64,000 nt of DNA, taken from assembly GCA_008360955.1 (NCBI GenBank), contig LUCM01005701.1, forward strand, positions 105,010 through 169,009, read 5' to 3'. The translations under genes and the position numbers were made by a program. Below, in pieces: positions 36,555 to 48,199 of the stretch. The notes beneath the pieces were generated by a model that did no database searches, had not been told where the DNA came from, and worked only from the letters and a program-made list of their open reading frames with translations. Every line of letters starts with the position of its first letter. Position 1 is the stretch's first letter. This DNA is from Fasciolopsis buskii (Eukaryota; Platyhelminthes; Trematoda; Plagiorchiida; Fasciolidae).

Positions 36555-37914
36555 ATGGAAATTCATGATGTGCTTCTCATTTGCTGTGTTATATTACTGA
36601 GCTTGCAATCAGTACCTTATGCAGGCAAGTTCCCAAAGTGAGACTTTGGCGAAATATTCTTCTGGTTTACAGTCTTCACAATAATTATTAGTAGCAACTA
36701 ACCGCTAAACAGTAGTGGGACAAAGTTTCATGTATCCAAAGATATTTTGTAATTTGTTTTTAAGCGCTCACAAAACTAATCATAGTAAGGAAATTTTCGA
36801 GTGCGCGGTCGCGGTTTACAGAGGTAACCCAAATCGTGGGGTTATTGGGGGTGTTGAGTAGACCTCGAGTGCTTTGGATTTTTCTATGAAACATACAAAG
36901 CATACAAAGGTGAACTCTAAGTCCTAGTGCTTTTGCCTTATCTGCAGACAAGACTGGGCACTTTGCCAGTCTAAGTAGTCTACTCTGGACATTTCAAAAT
37001 GAATCTGAAACCCTAGTTTCATCCACTGAGGGATTCGAAGGAGACAGCTTTAAACCTAGAGCACTTGGTATAGTTTTGGCTAGTTCATTGTCTCAACCAT
37101 TTGGGATTTTGCCCTGGAACTTATTTGGTTAAGAATTTGGTCGTTCGATAGGTGTTAGTTGTATCACAGAATTAGGCAACCGAGTACATACACAGGGGGA
37201 GTTCAGAGTCCTGCTCTATCTCTTAGGCTGGAGTAAAAATATTGCCCTAGATATAAATAGAAGGTGAAATTTGGATATAAAGAATATCTTACTGACAGCA
37301 GCGCGGATCTGCCGTACAAAATTTGGCAGCCTTATACTTATCATTTCAATTTGTTTTTCAAACTGTTTCTTTGTGTCTTCAGCAACTACTTCAGGTGACA
37401 GTGATTATGAAATATAGTCGGGACCGAAATCGCTGGCATTTGGGTTTCAAAGTTTTATTCACAGAAGCGTTTCATAGAAAAATCCAAAGCACTCGAGGTC
37501 TACTCAACACCCCCAATAACCCCACGATTTGGGTTGCCTCTGTAAACCGCGACCGCGCACTCGAAAATTTCCATACTATGATTAGTTTTGTGAGCGCTTA
37601 AAAACAAATTACAAAATATCTTTGGACAAACGAAACTTCATCCCATTATTGTTTCCTTATTTATTGCTATCTTTAATATATTCTCTCAAATAAACTGAAC
37701 GGGATTCAAGTGCGCTAGTTATACCTTGGTATTGTATTAAGTATTTTTTATCCCTTACATTTTGCTTCCTTTTATCAATAAAATAACAACTTATGTCATT
37801 TTCAGGAAGGAGGCCGCGGCTACCAGTGAGATGCCAATTGAGGAAGTTTACCGTCGATGGGTGGTTTCGGACCCGAGCACTTTAACTCTAAATTCCAAGA
37901 CCCTATTCACTTGA
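36555..37914 (+). CDS. Candidate small secreted-protein gene with micro-exons
   Basis: No family recognised. ATG at 36,555 starts MEIHDVLLICCVILLSLQS, a good signal peptide, ending at GCAG|GCAAGT, the consensus of a GC-AG intron donor. In-phase exons: 36,555-36,624; 36,862-36,909 (weakest, phase 1-1, could be skipped); 36,948-37,127; 37,170-37,263; 37,383-37,394 (12 nt); 37,806-37,914 ending KTLFT and TGA. Total 513 nt, about 170 residues. Acceptors include gcttttgccttatctgcag and ctgtttctttgtgtcttcag. A longer exon 5 starting at 37,299 also keeps the frame, and exon 3 could end at 37,066. The last exon is polar (EMPIEEVYRRWVVSDPSTL). A 158-bp inverted repeat has one arm across intron 1/exon 2 and the other in intron 5. 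Secretion is inferred only from the N-terminus. Confidence 0.37.
36735..36892 (+). repeat. Inverted repeat, left arm (158 bp)
   Basis: The reverse complement of 37,469-37,626 matches this arm at 156 of 158 positions without gaps (differences: A/T in 'tagtaagg', T/C in 'gaggtaac'). Similarity continues outward at roughly 70% for some tens of bases. The 576-bp spacer is unique. The arm is neither a recognised transposon end nor flanked by an obvious target duplication. Confidence 0.95.
37469..37626 (-). repeat. Inverted repeat, right arm (158 bp)
   Basis: Partner of the arm at 36,735-36,892. In the proposed gene it lies in the last intron, so the pre-mRNA could fold into a long hairpin. Open frames through both arms (…NPTIWV…SVNRDRALENF…) are simply the same sequence read from opposite strands. 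Confidence 0.95.
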
Positions 37915-37919
37915 CCACC

Positions 37920-39090
37920 GCCGGACTACTGATAACATTAAACTTTCTTGGTTACCAGTTTTGTGTGATTGTCGTACAAATGGTGGACAGTGACTCAACA
38001 ATATGATCAAGAAAGCCAACATGGCGTTATCCCGACCCATTCTATGCATATGTGAACACAGTGCTACCAAAACAGGGGTTTGGATCTTTCTATATAACTT
38101 TGTTTCGAACAAAAAGCCAAGTTCTTCCTTTGTTCTAAAAGCCACAACAGGCATCTGTAGTCCACATGGGTAACAGAAAGCTTGCGGCGGTGAAAATTAC
38201 CTGAGGTCCGGGTGCGTACAGCCTGTGAAAATGAATATAAGTCAACAATATTCATATAAATATCCCTTGGAAAAAGTATTTAAATGTTTGGGTTCAGTCG
38301 TTTGGGAAGTTCCGTTTTAGTTGAAAATATACCCTACAAAATCTGACTGATTTGGGTTGAATAGTTCGTTACCGGTCTAACCTTCATTATCACGTCGACG
38401 TAAGCTTGAGACTTATTTTCAAAATAATTCGCATTCAATATCAGTATTAGATATCGCAAAAAGGAATTCGGCCACTGGAAGTAAGGCACAGATATGCACA
38501 AAAGACTGACGGAGACCCAAAATGATCATCCGACGAGAACGAAGGTCCACACTAGCTGAATGGTACGAAGTTTATCAGAAAATCATTGGGTTGTATGCAA
38601 GATGAAAGTGGTGGAATATAGTCCAGTCAGAGACATTTGAAAGACATTTCACCTTCATAACTGTCTGTCGTTATAGGTCTTAGTTACTGGTTGTGTACGC
38701 AGGTTACATGAAAGCACCATTGAAGTGTACCACAAGATTCACGCGCAGAATTTACAACGCACACCAAGGTGCTTCCATGTATAACCATGCGCGCAAAAGC
38801 GCATAGCTCTTTCATGAGCTTTCCGAAACCACAACTAAAAAGCTCAAACAAAAGTTATCTATAAGGAACTTTGCTAGGACTCCTCCCATCGAGCACGTCA
38901 CTTCCACGCCCGATTTTCAGATTTGTTAAATGCTTCGTTGGCGTTATAGTGAGTTTAGTTCATTTTATTTTGACAACCCTTAACCTTACACCAACGTGCT
39001 CTGGTTGTGGCTGCTACCTCACACCATTATCCGTGCAAACAAACAAAAGAACGGGGGGTAACGAAAGACCGACTGCAACATAAAAGTTGA
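37920..39090. other. No gene recognised
   Basis: Short frames only. Confidence 0.45.
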
Positions 39091-39094
39091 AGAA

Positions 39095-39390
39095 TTACAT
39101 AGAAGAATAAAGGATACGAATGCAAGAACACCACTGATAGCGACACTGACCCATATCATCCATTTTCTCTAACCATTCCTTTGTGGAATCTCTTGAACCT
39201 CGACCCCGTAGTGTAACTGCACCTATGCGTGCCTGCTCACTGGCTGAAGCTTTCATAATCTTCTCCCATGTCACCAACTCTACAACTCGAATCATCCTAT
39301 AACCATTGCCTGTCTCGAAGAATAGCGTACAAAGGGTCAGTCGTTCTATGGGCATGCGCAAAACATGTCCTAACTACCTTGATCTATTCT
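39095..39390 (-). pseudogene. Orphan non-LTR RT C-terminal domain (flatworm type)
   Basis: On the minus strand LGHVLRMPIERLT is followed by a segment with TWEKIMKASASEQARIGAV, RGRGSRDSTKEWLEKMDDMG and QCRYQWCSCI. This matches the C-terminal tail of a non-LTR polyprotein common in flatworm genomes ('LGH.LRMP..RL…TW…GP RD…WLE…DMA..R.QWR.C'). A frame change or stop lies at the 5' end (near 39,365). No RT palm motifs precede it, so this is a short 5'-truncated relic. Confidence 0.6.
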
Positions 39391-39399
39391 GATGCACTG

Positions 39400-42300
39400 T
39401 CTTTTCCAAAAAATACATCCTTCACTAAACTAGAAAATTTCCGTTGATCCGAGCTCAAGTTGTTGGTTTTCATACGGTTCTGATGGCTGAGTTTGGCGTT
39501 TAGGTCGAACCTCTCATAACCAGTCCAGCTGACATGTTCGTGGTTTGGTAAAGACCACTGAACAAAGTACACGAGACCCATTAACTCCTTCATGTCACGA
39601 GTGAAAGGTCACATCCAAAGGCATTTGAGATATGACCAGTATTTCTGGATGGTGGCCAGGGCAGCTCTAGTGATTTGACAAAACTCTTCTGTGGATTTAC
39701 CGATGGGTTTGACACCCTCGACGGCATTGATTCCTTTTTTGTCAACTGAAGTTGACGGACATCTTTCGACGGATTCCCCGGCACCGTGTAAACCGCTTTG
39801 AAGGCCTCGTCATAAACTTGGTGTCTTGTGTTTACGACGTATGCTGCGTTCGCACTAGTCATGGATTGTCTTGTTTCCGTCTTCGCCCAGGCTTGTTTCT
39901 GCTATTTGATCCTTTGGGACACCGTCCGTCTCGTTTTACCCACGCAGATTACCGAATATGAGCAATTAAGTAAATAGGTCGACATAGATGAGAAAAGGAC
40001 AGTCAGTTTACCGCTGAGGTTTGTAGAAATCACAGAGCGACTGGTGAAACGCGCACGCAGTTTGAAGGCTGCAAAGTGAATAGTGGTTCACACTTACTGT
40101 ATCCTCTGAAAGGAAGTTGCTGTTCAGCTCCTTCCCTTTAATCATTAATGTCATCGTTTTCTTGAGTAGTTCACGCGTTTTTTTCAAAGACAAAACTTTC
40201 CGTATACTTTCTGGTCAGTAATATTTCTCTGGTCTGGTCTTATTACTCTCCCTATATTTCTTTGGAGCAAACATTTCCCAAATGGGATGCTGCGGACCGG
40301 ACTAGGAGTTGTTTACTTTTGAGAGGAACGAGGCTGTCAATGTGCGTACTGGTCTGTCGATGCTGGCTTTGGATACACACCGCGTGCACGATCCTCCCGG
40401 TTTTCCTTCTTCTCTCATACCATCTGTGGTAAAACCAGTGAACTAGAGCAGCGAACAGATGGTTCCAAGTTGTTGAAATTAGTAAACTGGTTGACTACTT
40501 CGGCCGCACGACACCTCGAATAGAACCGCCTAAACATGAAAAGTGGGTCGTCATTTCTGTCTCCTTTTTAATTTGAAACTTTTTTCATGGATGAGGTCAA
40601 ACCTGCGTCATCTCGTTGAGGATAGTGCGAATTATTAAACTCGAAATGTTAGCTGCTGTGGAACTTGGAATTCCCAAACAATTCTCTCAAGGTTCAACAC
40701 ATCATCGGAGTAAGTGCGCTGCCTGGATCTAGACCTCAGCACTATATAAGGAAGCTACATCGAGACAGTAAATTTGCTTTGCCTATATTTCCACGTACTT
40801 GTATGACCACAATACGGCAAAGTTCAACAAAGCTTACTGACCAGGGAGGTCATGCGATGCCAGTCTGCAACTTTTCTAGACTACCCATTTCACGCACGGG
40901 ACTCATTCTCATTAACCTTGATGTTCACGAGTCTGCATAATACACAAGTGCATCCTGACCGGATCAGCTTTTCCAGTACTGTCACGAGTATAATTGGACG
41001 AAACCTGATTTGCTCTTTAAATTGGGTTGTTGTCAGTAAGAAACTAATACACAAGAATCAATTGAGAACATGCATGGCCACGTCTGTAGTAATAAACTTG
41101 GGATCAGTTTTATTCTTATATTTTCAAAAGTTTTTGCTACCAAAATCCTGTCTTGCCTGACACCGATTCAGCTAAGTGACTTCCGCAAACAGCAAAGCTA
41201 ATTTAGCCCCGATCGGGATTTTGTCGGCCAGGGTTCCACCCTTTGGCAACAAACTGGCATATCCCTTCATTTCTCATACACCGCAGCCAAAAATTGGTGC
41301 TATTTTTTACTTAAATGCTCCTTCCAGCAAATAGGTTAGGAATTTGCGAATCTCCCAATATCACTCGCAAACTTCTGGGTCATTAAGTATAAACGGTGAA
41401 GTACCGTGATCACTTTAAACAACTTGCTGTGTTTGATAAATGTCCCACTTTACCATTCTTGTCTGACTTTCACATCAGCGAGATTATGGGGTTGCAAGAG
41501 TCGAACTGATAACCGGCTGACCTAGATTATACAGATAAACTTGCCCACTTGTTCGGATGCAGTGAGCGCAAGGAACGTGTACTAGACACACTCACAGGAG
41601 CTGTAACAACATTCGAAATGTGCATTCAGTGGTGTCACAAGAGTGGACCTTGGTAGCATCGAACTGGATATTTGAAGAAGAGGAACCATCCATTGCTGAC
41701 TGTTTCGCTTAACTTGGGATCTTTGTAGCGAAATATAATAGCGCGGCATTAGAGGAAAGCACAGGCTTATCCAAGCCTGGAGCAGAGTACGCTGGACTCA
41801 AGCTGTCGAGATGCCTATCCGATATTTCGCCGAAATTGAAGGGTTACGCACTCAGCTATGGCGAGTCTATGAGTTTGAACACTGAGGATGTTCATCCCTT
41901 GAGAACTTCACCTCAATGATATCTGTATGGTGTTGGAAGAACTGGATGGAATAAAAGCGTCAGTAATTCTGTGGTTAGAAACCCGGTATTAGGAAAACTC
42001 TCGGATTGCAGACCAACAGATGACAGTACTACCCGATGAGTAAATTTTCGACGAACTTTGTAAAAGTAAGTGTCTGATCTATCCCCGGTTGTGGTGAGAA
42101 GGATCCGCTGTGGCAAACCAGGAACAGTAGCGAACTTACTGCCATTTCTTGTCAAATCAGGATCATTGAAAAAGTGCACCCGCATATTTAAACGATGTTT
42201 CATGTTTTGTCTGCAATGGCATTCTTTCCTTTTCCCATCCCTGCAAGTCCAATCCCTGAAAAACCTGCCTATTCACTCTTCTTAGACTGAATTATGACTG

Positions 42301-44800
42301 TGTGAGTGAAGCGGCCGTTGGTGCAGCTCTCTGTGATATTTAATGGTGAACGACGATGAACATGGAGGTTTTTCTAAATAATATCACCTCAGCCAGTTGT
42401 GTGTGATCGCATAGGAGGCCACCTTGCACTCGAAAGGAAAAGGTACACCGTAAGTCACGGAGGAAAATGCTAGATATGTAAAGATGGTTTAGGTGTATGG
42501 ATTACATCAACTGCTGGAGTGGAATATCAATAAACAATGTCATCTCAGCTGACATTGACAACTGCGTCTGATCGCTTACTGATCAATTTCGCTTTTCCTA
42601 CTGACTTCACAGTAAATGTTGTTGTCAATCCTCATGAGTTTGTCTGATTACGCAGGTCTATATATAAAAAGCGAAAATGATCTTGCCAAAATTGCTTGGA
42701 GACTTGGATATTGTCGGCGGTAAATCTCTCACTGATCTGCCTGAAAACTTCCGCATTCGTGTCCGCTGGTAAAATGAATGCTCCTCAGTCCTGTATAGGA
42801 TTCGTAGGACAAAACTGAAAAGCTACCCGAATGTCCATGTTCTTCAACGTAGTCGACTGTGATTCCATATTTGGCCGCGGCAGCCGAAATATGTTCCCCT
42901 TACAATTTGATCATCCCCTAAATCCCCGTTTGACTGTGACGTCTCACGTAACCAAAGTTCTCCATGCCCCATTTCTTGTTTCACGGTAGTTATAAACGAA
43001 CGAGAACGTCATAAACACTACCCGGTGTTCTCTAGGTGCCACATCTTTCACGAACACATGAACACACATGAACAATACCCAACAAGAACTACCGGTAATC
43101 GACAGCGTTCAACAATCGATGTCTCTGAAAGTCTGGCATTTTCTTGAAGATGCGCATAGCTGCAGTTTCATTAGCTCAGTTGTTTTCATTGATGCACACT
43201 TAGTTCACTGCGTTTACCAATGGCCTTCTTTCATGAATCGCTTTTCTTCAGAGTGTCAAAATGCGCTTCGGCCTACCGAAACATATCATGTGCACACATT
43301 ATCATATGTACTGGATAAATGACAAATATCAATGTTCCCATGTGACATGTTTTTTGTTTTCGAGCATGAAAATCGCGGTCTCTTGGTTTCGTGTCTTTGG
43401 AGCCAAAGTCTTATACAGTGCAGTAACATCAAAGCAGAATCCACGTTCGCCGTATCTGCTTGATATAAATTTTGCCTATGTATTCGCTGCGATTCTGCGA
43501 AGCATACCTGGATAGTGCATCCAATCGCCAAGATGAAATGTGCCTTGCACCGAACCATTGACCAAAGTGTGCCCGAATTACGTCGACGTTATTCGGAATT
43601 ATATCAGAAATATTCATTCAACTGAACTAGTGAGATCTCGTTTGTATAGGCCGGAAAATTGGTCCGTCTTACAAGGATGCTTTTGTGCGTAGGTACTGTG
43701 AAATTCACTGATTATTTATGCATTGCTTTGCAATCTGCGGGCAGATGTGCAATCAAACTCTTATGAAATATGTCTGACATAAGTCTGAATGACTTTCAAG
43801 TAATTTCGAAATATAGGAGGTGTGGAAGAGTCCTCATTTCGGATACCAAGTCACCGAGAGATACATGGACGTCAGCTGGATTGCGCTTACCGCAACAGAG
43901 ACCTAGATAAATGCACGCAATTTTCTTTCGGTCGGACGATCAAAAAGATACTTTGAGGATGCACCAAATAATGACAAACCTTCCACATGTAGGTGGATTT
44001 CCACGTCGCATTTCGCACCACACAGCAGCCTTCCAGTGAAGTCAGAATAAACTTTTAGGAACCACAACGCACATACACCCCACCTTTAACTGTCTCACGG
44101 GGTGTATGTAAAATTGTGTGCGGATCAGTTAGCATCCGCTGAAATATTCATTTGGGTTCTTCCAGCAAAACTGGGACACTGGTCATGGAAAAATGCATGC
44201 GCACTGCTTCCCGTGGAACAGCACTGACACGGATACCTGAGTGCGGTAAATTATCTGGCACATTAAATATTTTTTTAATAAAATATCAACTGACTGCAGT
44301 CCACTGATTCAGCATCATATGTTTCCGCTATTTCGGGAACAGTATCGGATACCTCCATAAATTAAGCTGTGATTCATGACAAAGAAAATGATAACGCAGT
44401 TTATCCCAGACTGATACAGAACCGCTGACATAGAAACGGTCGGGATCTCCAGAGAAAACCAATCCCACTTTTTGAAACCAATGCGTTTATCCTGTACACA
44501 TTTTGTTAAATGTTACACTATACCTTTTGTAATCGGCACATGCAAAATGAAGGTTAATCCTCCTACAAACTGGCAGGATAGGGTAGGCAAGGAAACGAAT
44601 TTTTAGCTGCATTCCTTAAACAAATTATGCATACTTTTTTCATCATCAGTAAATTCTATCACACCAGACCAGTTGGCTGACGGATTATTAGCCAACTGGG
44701 AAGAGCGTCGTTCTTGTCCGAATTATCCGCCAAGATTCCATCAAGTAACTGCGGTCATTCGGTAAATTCTTCCCATGCAGCAAAATCGAGTGGCTGCCAC
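39400..44800. other. No gene recognised
   Basis: About 5.4 kb of short frames. A minus-strand string CFDVTALYKTLAPKT near 43.4 kb resembles PLE RT motif A but has no neighbouring motifs. Nothing else recognised. Confidence 0.4.
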
Positions 44801-44841
44801 TCGGTTTTCCGGTGGTTCGGTTGATGCAAGGGAGGGGTTTC

Positions 44842-45048
44842 CAGGCCGACTGTGTTAAACCAAACGAATTAGTGGTTCAACAATTGTTTTCAAGTAGTCT
44901 TGATCAAGGAAGTCCTATACCACGTAGACCAGTCGGAAATAGCTATTCTTTACCTCATTTAACTTCTCATAGTGTTTTTCTAAAATTCACATTTGGTCTG
45001 CAGCTTATGCTCCTCAACTCATTTCCCAAACACTGTCAAACAGTATGA
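44842..45048 (+). CDS. Possible host exon upstream of the 45.8 kb gene candidate
   Basis: After ggggtttccag the frame reads ADCVKPNELVVQQLFSSSLD and continues open to TGA at 45,046-45,048, with possible donors near 44,970. A second open stretch at 45,350-45,540 (IPEVTIKIANEKCSIASY…) follows an acceptor ending gtgtccag. Both may be upstream exons of the gene at 45,809-47,017. Not recognised, weakly supported. Confidence 0.18.
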   Translation, partial: QADCVKPNELVVQQLFSSSLDQGSPIPRRPVGNSYSLPHLTSHSVFLKFTFGLQLMLLNSFPKHCQTV

Positions 45049-45808
45049 GAAATAGGTTTAAACTTAAAAAATGAAGAATTTTATTATTAAAAAGGAAAAA
45101 GTTGGGAAAAATTATAGTGATTGGACGCCATTTACCTTCAACTGCACGTTTTGCCATGCTTGCCGATCAGAAAAAAATGAGCACAAACTGAATTAATTCC
45201 GTTAATTCATCAGCAAATGAATTATTCCCTATGGTATATCTGGCAGTTAAATGATAAATAAAACGCTTACACTTCAAAAAGGCAACCGCATTTTCTGTGA
45301 ATATTAGGAAGCCATTACAAGTGATTGGTTTATAGTAATAGTGTCCAGATCTATCATTATTCAAGAATACCAGAAGTCACAATAAAAATTGCGAACGAAA
45401 AATGTTCAATAGCATCGTATCAACGACGTCCAAAATGTGGCCGAATTGATCCATTCCTTGCACTTTTGTTCCCTAAGTCACATTTTATGAGATCTTGCTA
45501 TTTATATCATCGCTTACAGACTGGGAATAAAACCACTCGGTAACCGCTGTTCAGAATGCCTTGTATGCTACATGGATTATTTATCAACGCAATGACATTG
45601 GCATTGGTTACAACATTTTGCAAAACGAATCAGTCAACCAACAAACTGAAAGATATTATTGATCGGTCCATTTTTGGGGTGTCGTGTTTTAATCATAGGA
45701 GACGATTTTTACCGAATGCAATGCAATTAAAGAGTCATCGAATTGCCAATTGAAAAATATGGTTTCATTCAATGAACTTATGATTTGCTTGAATTTGTAC
45801 CATTGGAG

Positions 45809-47017
45809 ATAAAGGTGACTTCGACATGTGTGCACCTGGCCGCGTCCATTCGGCTGCAAAGACCATTTACAATGTATGTTGATGACAGTTTTGCTTTCGC
45901 CTTTCTTAGTACAGCTGCTCCGACCAGAAGGATGAGATTTTATGAGATGCTATCTTCTAGTATCAATAGCAAGGCTGATAAGTGAGAGTAAACCCTAGAC
46001 TGACCCAGTGTTGTCGTTCAAGGTACAGTCACACAACCGCAAATCGAAATAAGTAACGTTCGGTGAGGCTGTTTGTCAGATCATGCAGCCCATTTCCCTT
46101 CTAGTATAAGGTACAGACCTAGTCAACCCATCTCTCATGTAGTCAATATCATTGACGGCATTTTCCGATCTTCACCGTTTTCTAATACGTCCGCTAATCG
46201 GATGGTTTTTATTGAGGGTCTCTTAAAAATATCGGATTATGTTGCGTTTGCGACTGACAAGAGTAAGACCAAAGTAAACATCTCACATCATCTGTTTTCT
46301 TTCTCGATGGATGAACCGGACCAAGAGAATATAGCAGCAGGTTTAAATGTTTTTTGAATGACATCCGTGCTTTCAAAAGTAAACGGTTTTTCTCCCTTTT
46401 TATATTTTACTTAGTTTATCCAGGTTGCCTTATCTTTTCGATTAAAATGAAAAAAATAAGCAAATTAAATTTGCTAACACTCACTATTTAGGAGGAGGAC
46501 TCAAACACGAATCCCAAGCTGGAGACTAACGGCGAAACTTGGGGTGCAGACGGGAATGCTCGATTTCAAAAGGCAGACTTAGAACGGAAGAAGACGATTG
46601 GTGACTGTCCAAGCGTTCCCAGTGCGACCACCACAACCTGATTAGCAAAAATGTAATTACTTCCCTCATTTCTGAATTTTCATGTTTTCACTCCCAGTAA
46701 ACATTTGGTCTGTATGTCATTCATTATTTGAGTGCAAATGCAAGGGCTGGGGTAAATCGTCTAACGTAGACAGACACGGCAATGGTAAAAACATGCAATG
46801 ATCCTTATTAGGCTCCCTCCCACCAAAATCCGTGTATGGTGTTCTGCACATTTCCCCAGGCAATATTCTGACTGATCTATTGCGCTTTTGTCAGCCCAGG
46901 TCTCTGAGGTTTACAGTGGACACCTGTGACGAAATCACCAGCGTTAACCCAATGGGTGATGAATTCTCGTCTCCCAATGCATTGGTCCAGATTAAAGATA
47001 TAAACATACTAAATTAA
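45809..47017 (+). CDS. Candidate multi-exon host gene (3' part), unknown product
   Basis: No family recognised. Six exons join in phase: 45,809-45,873; 45,910-45,981; 46,105-46,273; 46,492-46,600; 46,698-46,751; 46,860-47,017, giving 627 nt and about 208 codons to TAA at 47,015. Splice signals are good: a 36-nt intron GTATGT…cgcctttcttag, tttcccttctag, a TTGCTAAC branch-like site before ctatttag, tttcactcccag and catttccccag. Encoded segments include MRFYEMLSSSINSKAD, SHVVNIIDGIFRSSPF, a charged stretch EEDSNTNPKLETNGETWGAD, a Cys-rich CHSLFECKCKGWG and FTVDTCDEITSVNP. The 5' end is open: a hydrophobic ATG frame at 45,556 (HGLFINAMTLALVTTF) could be an earlier exon. Alternative frames exist for the second and fourth exons. 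A GTCTCT donor at 46,913 could instead lead to the exon at 47,100. Confidence 0.36.
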
Positions 47018-47099
47018 GGGTTTTCAGAGAATGTGAATGGGCAAATATTTGTCACTCTATCTACTCCGGCACGATAACCAATTGTTTTACAAATTCTAG

Positions 47100-47340
47100 A
47101 GGAATATTGCCTTCCAAAACGAGACCGATAAATTTATGTGCACTCGGCAGACCACTGATTATAAACAGTAGTCGAATGCAGTATCATGCAGACTGGATAA
47201 AGAGAACCTCTGACAAAAGAAACAGTAATTTCTACGCCATATTAAATTTGATGCATATTTGCCTAATTTTTACCATCGTAGATTCTTTACTGCCACGAAT
47301 CTATGGATTAGGTTTTAATGAGATCGTTACCACTATTTGA
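47100..47340 (+). CDS. Candidate host exon, unknown product
   Basis: A good acceptor (attgttttacaaattctag, ending 47,099) precedes a frame open for 79 codons, GILPSKTRPINLCALGRPLI to TGA 47,338-47,340, with a hydrophobic patch (LNLMHICLIFTIVDSLL). It may continue the gene at 45.8-47.0 kb. Not recognised. Confidence 0.22.
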
Positions 47341-48076
47341 GTGTTAAAATTTAATATTCGGAAAATTTCCGTTGTTGGTCACGAGATAAACAAATATGTC
47401 CGTTAGAAATTACTAAAAATTGGACTTCATGACTATTGGGTTAGTCACTTTTGAAACCACCCATTGTGACCATGGTAAGGGCTATTCGGGTGCAATAGGA
47501 TGTCTATGAATACGCACTGTAGCTAAATGCCTAGTCAGCGAAATCATATATTAATAAATGTGATCTATACATGCACTCTACCCTAGTGTTAATCATATGA
47601 ACTAATCACTTATGTGAGCACTTCTAGTCTTCATATAATGATTATTATTGTGTGCTTGCTTCTCATAAAATTATAATGCCATGTGAAATATATTCCATGT
47701 TATATCGTAACTATAGCAATGAAGAGGCTTTTCGAAAATGTGCAACTTGGCGTTCGCCGGGGAAAATTTGCCTGAGCCCCAACTCTTAGATAGTTGGCTA
47801 TTGGGGCGAACGGCTTTCGACTAGACTCCACTACAGCACGTCGTTCAACCAGCATTTAGGGAATCAGAGAATGATTTCCGATTGTCCATTACAAACGAAT
47901 TTGAGCCATGTACATACCCATATAAATACATATATATCGATATATCAGTATGAAAATATGCGACATTAAGTGATTATATCCCGACAATAATGCGGTCTTG
48001 TATCTGCACTGTAATTTTCGTCTCCGCCAACGCTATTCTGCTCTTGTAAACCGGATTCTCCTTTGTGCCACCTTAG

Positions 48077-48192
48077 ACTTCACTCTACCGCCCTTTGGTA
48101 CAAACATTTACACTAGTTTTTTTATTTGCGCTATATTATCTGTAACTGCCTTCGTTCTGTTTGCGTTGTACAGGAAACACTTTAAGGTTTGA
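48077..48192 (+). CDS. Candidate terminal exon with a transmembrane helix
   Basis: After ttctcctttgtgccaccttag the phase-1 frame reads FTLPPFGTNIYTSFF, then a hydrophobic helix (ICAILSVTAFVLFALY) and a short basic tail RKHFKV before TGA at 48,190. The layout (single helix, stop-transfer basic tail) fits the end of a membrane protein. AAG|GTTTGA at the end could be a donor. Upstream connection unresolved. Confidence 0.25.
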
Positions 48193-48199
48193 GGTTTTA

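Noticed and set aside
36760..37601. Two similar open frames on opposite strands (…NPTIWV…SVNRDRALENF…)
   Set aside because: They are the two arms of the inverted repeat read from opposite strands; both base differences change an amino acid, so there is no sign of coding constraint.
41494..41530. tRNA-like T-arm (AGTTCGACTC, minus strand)
   Set aside because: The flanking stem does not pair and no anticodon or acceptor stem could be built.
43350..43470. CFDVTALYKTL on the minus strand, like PLE RT motif A
   Set aside because: No YGLPKIH, GSP or YVDD segments in any frame nearby; an isolated 11-residue likeness is not enough.
44669..44699. Hairpin with a 10-bp perfect stem and 11-nt loop (CCAGTTGGCT…AGCCAACTGG)
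   Set aside because: A stem of this length with a short loop is expected about once by chance in 64 kb; nothing links it to a gene.
45856..45920. YVDDSF string resembling a PLE catalytic motif
   Set aside because: No other RT motifs flank it. The string falls across a good 36-nt intron candidate (GTATGT…ttcttag), so it is probably a chance translation.
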